Positions 1-5,924 of a stretch of 9,529 nucleotides of DNA are shown one piece after another. The position numbers and the translations under genes are program-made. The notes below the pieces were generated by a model. It saw nothing but the letters and a program-made list of their open reading frames with translations, was not told where the DNA came from and ran no database searches. Each line of letters starts with the position of its first letter. Positions within the stretch are counted from its first letter, which is position 1. Location of the stretch: the NCBI GenBank assembly GCA_964573885.1, contig CAZNLL010000141.1, positions 1 through 9,529 of the forward strand, in the 5' to 3' direction. This stretch comes from CAZNLL01 sp964573885. Its GTDB lineage: Bacteria > Desulfobacterota > DSM-4660 > Desulfatiglandales > Desulfatiglandaceae.

Positions 1-75
1 GAACAACATGGTTGGAAGACCTTTGATCAGTCAGTAAGGATCTTAGACATATCATTAAAACAGCCGCAAACATAA
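1..75 (+). CDS. C-terminal end of a cupin-domain protein (cut by window edge)
   Basis: The first 75 bases read in frame 1 as 24 residues followed by TAA, beginning EQHGWKTFD and ending SLKQPQT. The final 24 residues of the complete cupin at 2511-2828 align without gaps and 16 of 24 are identical. By hand count 63 of 75 bases match. The His of the HGW motif corresponds to the metal-ligand His of the second cupin motif in the complete copy. The gene body lies left of the window, so its length, start and neighbours are unknown. It could be an intact paralog or only a duplicated fragment. The identification as cupin rests entirely on the paralog inside the window, but that match is clear. Confidence 0.8.
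   Translation, partial: EQHGWKTFDQSVRILDISLKQPQT
1..75 (+). repeat. Diverged duplication: cupin 3' end, copy A (copy B at 2754-2828)
   Basis: These bases match 2754-2828 at 63 of 75 positions by hand count, with no gap. Most differences fall in the last four codons or are third-position and conservative changes. The likeness may run a little past the stop codon, with TAACTTCCTTGT here and TAAGTTCCTTTT there. The divergence fits an old paralogous duplication rather than a recent repeat or mobile element. No inverted ends or target-site duplications were seen. Confidence 0.75.
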
Positions 76-139
76 CTTCCTTGTGGGACCATGACGTAGC
101 GTGACATCCATAAAATAGGTAAGAAAGATAAAAGGAATT

Positions 140-1456
140 ATGAAACAGAGATTCATTCAGGCAATCCTGCTGCTTGTCGTCGGGGTTGTGCCCTTCAGCA
201 ACGGTTTGGTAAAAAGAGGTGAAGCAGAGACGGCGGTGAGTGAAGAGGCCTGTGTAATGACCGGTCTACCTTCAACTTCTCCCATGTTTGCCACTCCCAA
301 AAACTTCTATATTTGGCTGTCATCGAATCCGAGTGATGCTACGGGGCTGTCTCCGGGACCGGCGACAGAGGTTTTCAGCCAGGCCATGAAAAAGATGGCT
401 GATTGTGCGCCTAAGAGCTGGCCAGAGAATGGGGCGAAGGTCACCTCGCGTGGAGTATCCGGCTCTACTGATCCGGTTTACTCCCCTTCTGGTATTAATC
501 TCCTGGATCAGGTCTGGCTGGATAATATGTACTACGATATTTCATATGCCTCGCAGATGTATCAGCAGGGAGTTCCGATGGGTGGGCCGCAAATCTATGA
601 ACTTAACCGAACCTATCTGCTTTGCCTGAACTACAATCTGCTAAACACATCTACAAACCTGACACAGGCGCAACTGGCGGAAATGTCCGATATCGCTTTT
701 TTCCTAAGTGGCTGGTTTGCACCAGGCGGAAACGGGGGCAGTTGTGTCCTTACTCAGATCAGGGGCTCAGGATCCCTTGATATCTGCGGTACGTCGCTTG
801 AAGGATCGCTAGCCTCCATCTTTAAACCGGACCGGTCGGGGCAAAACCTTGCTGCTGCTATGGCGTTTCTGGTAAATCATCCCTCGAATCGGTTGGCGAC
901 TCTGAAGGCCATTCAGATCGATCCTGCCAGGTGCCCGTCTTCGATCTCACCCAACACGAACCCGTATACCGCTCTCAGTGATTTGGCGAAGGGGCTTATA
1001 AGCGATTTAGAGGGAGCGAAAGGAATGAAGCCCTTTAAAGTTGCCCCAGACATGAGCACCATTTCCGAGATGGTGCCAGTTTCTGCAAGAAGTCAATATA
1101 TCAAGCATTATAACGGCATAAAAGAAAAGTGGGTAGCCGGGAGCTTTTTTAAGTCAGCCGTATATGGTTTCGAATCCATGGGAGCGACCTATGGCCTGAT
1201 GGGTTGGAGAGGGGTCGCCCTTCAATTCATGTCCCATGTCAGAGCAAAGGGAATTCATAACCCGAAACTCGGTGATTTTCTCGAAGCAGCCAATCCCAAA
1301 CCCACGGGTTATTACTCAGCCACAGTCCTTTTCAAACAGGATATAAAGGGCTTGTCTTCCCCAGACACGATATTATCCAGCATGAGTGAAGAGGATTTCG
1401 CCCCCTTGACTGAGTACAGCATCTTTTACGTTGAGCCTACATCAATCGAACCTTAA
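140..1456 (+). CDS. Secreted protein of unknown function, six cysteines, 438 aa
   Basis: I do not recognise the family. The N-terminus has a classic export signal: MKQR, then a hydrophobic core from about residue 5 to 20, then a polar stretch. No lipobox is visible, so a soluble periplasmic or extracellular protein is the likeliest fate. The mature part holds six cysteines (residue 38 and those in ADCAP, LLCLN, GGSCV, DICG and ARCPS). That even number fits disulfide bonding in an oxidising compartment. The middle is rich in Gly, Ser, Asn and Tyr, and the C-terminal third is more helical and charged. No further transmembrane segment, catalytic motif or repeat stands out. The start is ATG with an AAAGGA-type site about five bases upstream. 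It lies 64 bases after the cupin fragment and 282 bases before the methyltransferase, so co-transcription with the latter is uncertain. Reading frame and export signal are solid; function is unknown. Confidence 0.85.
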   Translation: MKQRFIQAILLLVVGVVPFSNGLVKRGEAETAVSEEACVMTGLPSTSPMFATPKNFYIWLSSNPSDATGLSPGPATEVFSQAMKKMADCAPKSWPENGAKVTSRGVSGSTDPVYSPSGINLLDQVWLDNMYYDISYASQMYQQGVPMGGPQIYELNRTYLLCLNYNLLNTSTNLTQAQLAEMSDIAFFLSGWFAPGGNGGSCVLTQIRGSGSLDICGTSLEGSLASIFKPDRSGQNLAAAMAFLVNHPSNRLATLKAIQIDPARCPSSISPNTNPYTALSDLAKGLISDLEGAKGMKPFKVAPDMSTISEMVPVSARSQYIKHYNGIKEKWVAGSFFKSAVYGFESMGATYGLMGWRGVALQFMSHVRAKGIHNPKLGDFLEAANPKPTGYYSATVLFKQDIKGLSSPDTILSSMSEEDFAPLTEYSIFYVEPTSIEP

Positions 1457-1738
1457 GAGGCGTGTTGGGGGTGTTGTTGACTTCTGTGAATAAGTGGAAT
1501 TCTTTATGCCGGTTGGGGGTGGGCCGCCGCAAATATTTGTCCTTACCCGAAGGGTTTGTGCGGCATTTCATGGGACAGGGGAAGAGGTTTTGCCTCCGGC
1601 AAAGTATAAGGGGAAAGGATTGTCATAGAGATGGGATGTGGTCTGTGATATGTATTAAGTTTTGAACGGATGGACATCCCTCACAGCAAGCATAGGAAAA
1701 GGGCCTATCGTCTGAGAGACTGAGAGGAGCAGAATATT
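1457..1738 (+). other. Intergenic stretch with small hairpins, no convincing gene
   Basis: These 282 bases separate the secreted-protein gene from the methyltransferase. Two small inverted repeats are visible: GCCGCA (1526-1531) with TGCGGC (1559-1564), and TTTGCC-TCC-GGCAAA at 1589-1603. Neither is followed by a T-run, so I do not call a rho-independent terminator. An open frame of 67 codons starting at GTG 1462 has no well-placed ribosome binding site and an implausible composition. The right end holds the GAGGAG site (1724-1729) of the next gene. Regulatory RNA or a promoter may be present, but nothing specific can be shown. Confidence 0.4.
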
Positions 1739-2383
1739 ATGGCTCAAGAGCATGTACCTGCGGATTATACCAAGATGGACCTTTCAGAGGCAAAGCGCTT
1801 TGACAAAATGGTCAGAGAAAACTTCACGGCAGCGATTGTCTCTACAGTGAAGCAAATTGTCGAGGATTATGGTGTGTTGGGAGGTATAGCCGTTGATGTC
1901 GGTTCCGGCACGGCCCTTTTTGCAATTGAGTTATGCAGACACACTGAGTTGAAGATACATGCCCTGGAAAAAGAGCGCGCCATCTATGAAGTAGCGTGCG
2001 AGAACATTAAATGGGAAGGACTGACAGAGAGGATAACTCCGGTCCTGGGTGATGCGAATGATTTGCCTTTTGAGAGCGAATTTGCGGATTTTGTAATCAG
2101 CAGAGGTTCATACCATTGTTGGGAAGATAAGGAGCGGGTATTTGGAGAGATTTATAGGGTTTTAAAAAGGGGGGGCATTGGCCTGGTTGGGGGCGGGTTC
2201 GGACGATATGTCACCGGGGAGGAATTAAAGAGGATGAAAGCCCTGAGAGACCGCTCTTTGAAAGAGGATGCAGGAGCCTACAGCTCACCTGAGATTTTAA
2301 GGGAGATTATAGATAAAGCGGGCATACCAAATTTCAGTATACTTGATGACCCGGCAGGTTTTTGGGTAGAGATAAAGAAATAG
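1739..2383 (+). CDS. Class I SAM-dependent methyltransferase, 214 aa
   Basis: The protein should transfer a methyl group from S-adenosylmethionine in the cytoplasm; the acceptor is unknown. It shows the Rossmann-type order of motifs: the glycine-rich loop VDVGSGT at residues 52-58, an acidic strand end at E77 (ALEKE) where the SAM ribose is normally held, the GDANDLPF segment at 104-111, then FADFVISRGSYHCWED and the helix-strand EIYRVLKRGG typical of the Methyltransf_11/25 group (UbiE-like). At 214 aa it is a plain single-domain enzyme with a short N-terminal helix before the core. The ATG start has GAGGAG at 1724-1729, nine bases upstream. It precedes the cupin by 127 bases and points the same way. 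The fold is well supported. Small-molecule methylation is the usual role for such proteins, though the substrate cannot be told from the sequence. Confidence 0.92.
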   Translation: MAQEHVPADYTKMDLSEAKRFDKMVRENFTAAIVSTVKQIVEDYGVLGGIAVDVGSGTALFAIELCRHTELKIHALEKERAIYEVACENIKWEGLTERITPVLGDANDLPFESEFADFVISRGSYHCWEDKERVFGEIYRVLKRGGIGLVGGGFGRYVTGEELKRMKALRDRSLKEDAGAYSSPEILREIIDKAGIPNFSILDDPAGFWVEIKK

Positions 2384-2465
2384 AAGCGGAGATCCCTATC
2401 TGGCTGGAGAGGTGTGGGAGGGGCCGATGGGCGATCCGGCCGTCGATTCAAACGATTTGTTATAA
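2376..2465 (+). other. Short open stretch, possible remnant of a protein tail
   Basis: Between the methyltransferase and the cupin, frame 3 stays open for 29 codons after TAA at 2373-2375 and ends at TAA 2463-2465. It encodes a peptide with GDPYLAGEVWEGP and then GDPAVDSNDLL. The composition (Gly, Asp, Pro, Val, Leu, few rare residues) resembles real protein more than noise. There is no good start or ribosome binding site, so it is not called as a gene. It could be the tail of a decayed gene or chance. Confidence 0.2.
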
Positions 2466-2510
2466 GGTAAGGTATCCGGGCGTGAGGCTATCCAATGAAA
2501 GGAGGATGAA

Positions 2511-2828
2511 ATGACTTTCTGGAACTTAGGCACCCTACAATTGGAAGAGTTCCGGCCAGGTATTATGAGCAAGGCGGAAATTGGAGATAACTTGATTATG
2601 GTATGCATGGAAATTGGTGCAGAAAAAGAAGATACAGGGCACGAACATTCTTTTGACCAGTGCGGTATTGTCCTAGAGGGCCAAATAGAAATGTTTGTAG
2701 GCGAAGACCGTAGGATACTCAGCGCCAACGAGTCCTATTTCATACCGTCAGGGGAAAAACATGGTTGGAAAACCTTTGATAAGTCAGCAAGAATCTTAGA
2801 CGTGTCATTAAAAGAGCAGTATAAATAA
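2511..2828 (+). CDS. Single-domain cupin, 105 aa
   Basis: This is a small beta-barrel protein of the Cupin_2 type. Motif 1 is GHEHSFDQCGIVLEG at residues 43-57, supplying H44, H46 and probably Q50 as metal ligands in place of the more usual Glu. Motif 2 is YFIPSGEKHGW at 76-86, supplying H84. A His3/Gln metal site is therefore plausible. Stand-alone cupins of this size act as isomerases, dioxygenases or small-molecule sensors, and the sequence does not choose among them. The ATG start has an excellent Shine-Dalgarno, AAAGGAGG at 2498-2505, five bases upstream, suggesting strong translation. The nitrilase gene follows 58 bases later on the same strand, and the methyltransferase lies 127 bases upstream, so an operon is likely. 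Its last 25 codons are duplicated at the left edge of the window. Confidence 0.9.
   Translation: MTFWNLGTLQLEEFRPGIMSKAEIGDNLIMVCMEIGAEKEDTGHEHSFDQCGIVLEGQIEMFVGEDRRILSANESYFIPSGEKHGWKTFDKSARILDVSLKEQYK
2754..2828 (+). repeat. Diverged duplication: cupin 3' end, copy B (copy A at 1-75)
   Basis: This is the partner of the repeat at 1-75, matching at 63 of 75 bases without gaps. About 2.7 kb separates the copies, with the secreted protein and the methyltransferase between them. The order cupin, unknown, methyltransferase, cupin suggests duplication of a cupin gene followed by divergence. Confidence 0.75.
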
Positions 2829-2886
2829 GTTCCTTTTATTGTTCGCCTTGAGGAGGTTGTTGACAAAATAATATCGGAGGTTTTAA

Positions 2887-3687
2887 GTGAAGGCCGGTTA
2901 TTATCAGTTTTCCCCGGAATTTGGCAAGCCGTCTCAAAACCTGGAAAGAATCTGTACAGCCCTCTCCGGAGTAGAAGCGGACATCATGGTTTTACCTGAA
3001 CTGGCTTTCACGGGGTACTATTTTGAGGATCGGCATGAACTCCAATCGGTGGCAGAAAATGTTTCGGAATCGTCGACTGTCAGATCCTTGTCTCATCTTT
3101 GCCAAGAAAACGGCGTCTATCTTGTTACTGGATTTGCCGAACGGGAAAGAGACAACCTTTACAATAGTGCACTACTGATCGGCCCAGATGGTGTGATCCA
3201 CACGTACCGAAAAGTTCATCTATTCAATACCGAAAAAGAATACTTTGATCCCGGAAATACGCCTCTGGACACCGTGGAGATTCGGGGTGCCAGAGTTGGC
3301 TTAATGATCTGCTTCGACTGGGTGTTTCCGGAAGTCGCCCGGACGCTTGCTCTGGGAGGAGCAGACCTGCTGTGTCATCCCTCCAATTTGGTGCTCAATT
3401 ACTGCCAAGAAGCCATGCGGACCCGATGTCTTGAGAACGCCGTATTTTCAGTAACCGCCAATCGAACGGGCACTGAAATTCGTCCCCGTGGCAAATTGAC
3501 CTTTACGGGGCAGAGCCAGATTATCGGGCCAAAAGGAGATGTGATCGCCAGGTCCGACTCGGAAAGGGAGGAATTGGTCTTTCACGAGATCGATATCAAT
3601 GCTGCACGAAATAAATTTTTCACTGACAAGAATGACTTATTTAATGATAGGCGTCCGGAGTATTATGCCAGCATTGTCGGGAAATGA
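2887..3687 (+). CDS. Nitrilase-superfamily carbon-nitrogen hydrolase, 266 aa
   Basis: The protein belongs to the CN-hydrolase superfamily, which cleaves amides, carbamoyl compounds or nitriles through a Glu-Lys-Cys triad. All three residues are visible: E38 in LPELAFTGY, K109 in YRKVHLF, and C142 in GLMICFDWVFPE. The CFDWxFPE context is the usual nucleophile-elbow sequence of amidase-type members rather than true nitrilases, so amide or N-carbamoyl hydrolysis is the better guess. At 266 aa it has the normal length of a single-domain cytoplasmic member. The start is GTG at 2887 with GGAGG at 2876-2880, six bases upstream; an in-frame earlier start is not supported. Its stop codon overlaps the ATG of the following 52-codon ORF (ATGA), which suggests translational coupling. 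Another strong Shine-Dalgarno, GAGGAGG, sits at 2850-2856. The substrate is unknown. Confidence 0.93.
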   Translation: MKAGYYQFSPEFGKPSQNLERICTALSGVEADIMVLPELAFTGYYFEDRHELQSVAENVSESSTVRSLSHLCQENGVYLVTGFAERERDNLYNSALLIGPDGVIHTYRKVHLFNTEKEYFDPGNTPLDTVEIRGARVGLMICFDWVFPEVARTLALGGADLLCHPSNLVLNYCQEAMRTRCLENAVFSVTANRTGTEIRPRGKLTFTGQSQIIGPKGDVIARSDSEREELVFHEIDINAARNKFFTDKNDLFNDRRPEYYASIVGK

Positions 3688-3842
3688 TACAAAATCCAAT
3701 CCCTCATGAAAACCGGGGGGCCTGGATGGTTCAGGAAATCCGTCCGGTTATTGCAGGGCATATTAGTGGACAAGTGATATGCGCTCAAGGATCCAAAGCA
3801 TTGGTGAGAGGGAACAGAAAAGTAGGAGTTGCTTCATTATGA
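3684..3842 (+). CDS. Small ORF of 52 aa linked by ATGA overlaps on both sides
   Basis: An ATG at 3684 overlaps the nitrilase stop (ATGA, 3684-3687). The frame then stays open for 52 codons to a TGA at 3840-3842, which overlaps the best ATG (3839) of the next gene in another ATGA. The peptide begins MIQNPIPHENRG, contains IRPVIAGHISGQVICAQGSK and ends GNRKVGVASL. It has one Cys, no signal peptide and no transmembrane segment. An internal ATG at 3726 is an alternative start. No family is recognised. Double ATGA coupling is a hallmark of co-translated bacterial operon genes, which is the main argument that it is real. The counter-arguments are its short length and the damaged state of the next gene, so it may instead be a remnant of a longer protein. 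Confidence 0.45.
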   Translation: MIQNPIPHENRGAWMVQEIRPVIAGHISGQVICAQGSKALVRGNRKVGVASL

Positions 3843-4338
3843 CTGAGACGCTGGACTATGAGAAGGTGTATCGGGAGTTCTCTTGGGACAAGTGTATGCA
3901 TGAATATTTGGATTGGCCTAAGAATGGGTATTTCAATATCACCCATGAGGCTATTGACAGGCATGCCGGTGATCCCAAGAAAGTGGCTATTTTCTATATC
4001 TCGGCTGATGGGGGGGAAGAAATGACGACGTCATCTCCAGTTCCGGTTATAGAATCGGTCCGGCTGAGGTGGAGGCGGCGGTTATGAAACATCGCGCAGT
4101 GGCGGAAGTGGCGGCGGTGGGCAAGCCCGATCAATTGCGCACAGAGCTCGTTGTGGCATTCGTGGTCCTCAAAACCGGTTATGAGCCGTCACCCCAGCTG
4201 GCTGAGGAAATTCAAAAACAAGTCAAGGCCTCTTATGCCGCCCATATTTATCCGAGGGAAATCGAGTTTGTATCCGAATTGCCCAAGACGGAGAGCGGGA
4301 AGATTATGCGGCGCGAACTGCGCAAGCGATTCAAATGA
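3839..4338 (+). pseudogene. AMP-forming acyl-CoA ligase with internal deletion and frameshift
   Basis: The 5' part, from ATG 3839 with AGGAG at 3824-3828, reads MTETLDYEKVYREF and then YFNITHEAIDRHAGDP and KVAIFYISADGG, the typical N-terminus of acetyl/medium-chain acyl-CoA synthetases. After a run of seven G at 4010-4016 the sequence jumps, in another frame, to GRNDDVISSSGYRIGPAEVE and the C-terminal domain ending LPKTESGKIMRRELR, with the A10 catalytic Lys at codon 4300-4302. The whole adenylate-forming core (P-loop, A3 to A7 motifs) is absent. A complete member has about 550 residues and here about 166 codons remain, so well over 300 residues are missing. One additional G in the run would join both parts in one open frame. 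The product cannot activate acids. Either the gene decayed by deletion or the junction is an assembly or homopolymer error. A start at 3779 is open but has no good ribosome site. Confidence 0.85.
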
Positions 4339-4530
4339 GCGGGAACTGAGGGCCATATATGGAGTAGCGTTCGTGAACATTAGAAATGAAGAATTCAAAG
4401 AAGAGCCTTAAACAAGGGGTTCCCAGTGAAAAGGATAAAAGGGAGGGTTGCCATCTGGGGAAATAGGTGCTAGCCTGCGGGCCTATTACCGCAGCCAACA
4501 AGGCCGCTGCTTTCATCAGAGAGGTTAACC
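4339..4530 (+). other. Intergenic stretch with inverted repeat before the SGNH hydrolase
   Basis: These 192 bases hold no credible gene. Inverted repeats cluster at 4462-4493: AATAGG (4462-4467) pairs with CCTATT (4482-4487), and TGCGG (4476-4480) pairs with CCGCA (4489-4493). The two stems are mutually exclusive, as in a switchable leader. There is no T-run after either, so no terminator is called. TTGCCA at 4448-4453 with TAGCCT 17 bases later is a weak promoter match. I considered a known riboswitch but could not match a conserved core. A GAGAGG site lies just before the next start. Confidence 0.35.
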
Positions 4531-5892
4531 ATGAAAAAGTCCATTATCCTGTATACGGTTGCAGGGTTGCTTTTGTGGATGGTTTTTTTGACTGCCCCCA
4601 GTACCCGGGCGGGGGCCTTCATGATAGGCATGGGCGACAGCATCGGCGAGGGGGTTCAATCCGCGGATGCGAGCTTCAGGACCCAGCCCTTCACCTATCT
4701 TCATCTCCTGGCCCAGCAGATGGGCGCTCCTTTTCCCTTACCCTGGATCAAGAGCGGGCCTGCGGGATTGGTGGGGGACATGCATGGCCGGTCCCGGCTT
4801 TTCCCGTTTTTCCGGTCCGTGAACCTTGCCGTATCCGGGGCCACCGTGCATTCCCTCCTCTATGACCGGGCCGACGCCAGTACCGTGAAAGAGATCGCTT
4901 CTGAGACGGACCTGGTTCTCTTCCCGAGGCAGGGGAGCCAGATGGAAGTGGCCGAGTCCCTGGCCCTGCCCCTGGCTGTTTGCTGGATCGGGAACAACGA
5001 CGTCCTTTCCGCGGCCATCTCCTTTAATCACCTGGACGCCTCTCAAATGACGCCTGTGGCCGACTTTGAGAGGGACTTTACGGAAATAGCGGCGAGATTG
5101 GCGACAGAAAAGGTGGTCATCTTCGGCACCATCCCGGATGTGACGAATATCGGTTTTCTCATGGACGGGGAGGACCTGATCAAGTTTCTAGGCTCCGACT
5201 ACGGCCTGCCTTCGGGGGACTATACGAGCATTGTGGTGATGCTTATGATCCGGTTTGGCTTTGATGACGGAAGCCTTCTCCGAAACCCCGACTACGTGCT
5301 GGATGCGGCAGAGGTCCAATTAGTCCAGGAGCGGACCGGGGTCTTTAATGAGTTCATCCAGGAGGTAAGTGAAGGTTATGGAATGCCGGTGGTGGATGTG
5401 CACGCCCTTTTTGAGCAGATTGCAGCCAATCCTCCGGTCTTTTTCGGCATCCCCATCACCCCCCGTTTTCTGGGGGGCGGGTTCAGCCTGGACGGGGTTC
5501 ATCCTTCAAATATCGGACACGCCTTGCTGGCCAATGCCTTTATTGAGAAGATAAACAGCCACTTCGGGACTTCTATCCCCCTCATCAGCGAGGCGGGCCT
5601 GGAACAGGTCTTTCTGGCCGACCCCTTTGTGGACAAAGACGGAGACGGCCGGGTCCGGGGCCGACCCGGAGCAGGCCTGCTGGAGACCATGGGGCCTTTG
5701 CTGGGGCTTTCCGGTGATCGGGACGAGCTTAAGCCCGAGTCTTTTGAACAACCCCCTCCCGCGAGGTTGAGACAACAATTCATTCATCAGTACAACCTCT
5801 TTTCAGGAAAGGCGCCTTTGCCCGGTTCCGGATGGAGCAGGGGACAGGTCATTAAGGCCTTCAGGAACATCATTAACCCGAAAACCCAATAA
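4531..5892 (+). CDS. Secreted SGNH/GDSL-family hydrolase, 453 aa
   Basis: This looks like an exported esterase, lipase or deacylase of the SGNH superfamily. A signal peptide spans residues 1 to about 29 (MKK, hydrophobic core, STRAGA cleavage region). Block I is GMGDSIGEG with the nucleophile S37 almost at the mature N-terminus. Block II is NLAVSGAT with oxyanion Gly 103. Block III is GNND at 154-157, and block V is DGVHPS with D321 and H324 completing the catalytic set. The SGNH core thus ends near residue 345. A tail of about 100 residues follows, with an EF-hand or dockerin-like calcium loop DKDGDGRVRG at 368-377 and a basic C-terminus. The insertion between block I and II is long compared with minimal family members. 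The start is ATG with GAGAGG upstream. The crotonase gene begins 32 bases after the stop, so the two may be co-transcribed. The substrate (lipid, acetylated glycan or other ester) is not readable. Confidence 0.9.
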   Translation: MKKSIILYTVAGLLLWMVFLTAPSTRAGAFMIGMGDSIGEGVQSADASFRTQPFTYLHLLAQQMGAPFPLPWIKSGPAGLVGDMHGRSRLFPFFRSVNLAVSGATVHSLLYDRADASTVKEIASETDLVLFPRQGSQMEVAESLALPLAVCWIGNNDVLSAAISFNHLDASQMTPVADFERDFTEIAARLATEKVVIFGTIPDVTNIGFLMDGEDLIKFLGSDYGLPSGDYTSIVVMLMIRFGFDDGSLLRNPDYVLDAAEVQLVQERTGVFNEFIQEVSEGYGMPVVDVHALFEQIAANPPVFFGIPITPRFLGGGFSLDGVHPSNIGHALLANAFIEKINSHFGTSIPLISEAGLEQVFLADPFVDKDGDGRVRGRPGAGLLETMGPLLGLSGDRDELKPESFEQPPPARLRQQFIHQYNLFSGKAPLPGSGWSRGQVIKAFRNIINPKTQ

Positions 5893-5924
5893 CCCGCGCT
5901 TGCACGTCTATTGAGGAGATGACT

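Noticed and set aside
1462..1665. Open frame of 67 codons after the secreted-protein gene
   Set aside because: It uses a GTG start with no properly spaced ribosome site, and the residues (many Arg, Cys, Trp) do not look like a natural protein.
2461..2466. TATAAG as a -10 element for the cupin gene
   Set aside because: No acceptable -35 hexamer lies 16 to 18 bases upstream.
4339..4530. A c-di-GMP or cobalamin riboswitch before the SGNH gene
   Set aside because: The GCC/GGCC-rich end looked suggestive, but the conserved core sequences of these classes are absent on reading by eye.
4467..4865. Open frame of 132 codons overlapping the SGNH hydrolase start
   Set aside because: It overlaps the well-supported SGNH frame, which has a signal peptide and catalytic motifs. 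This one has none.
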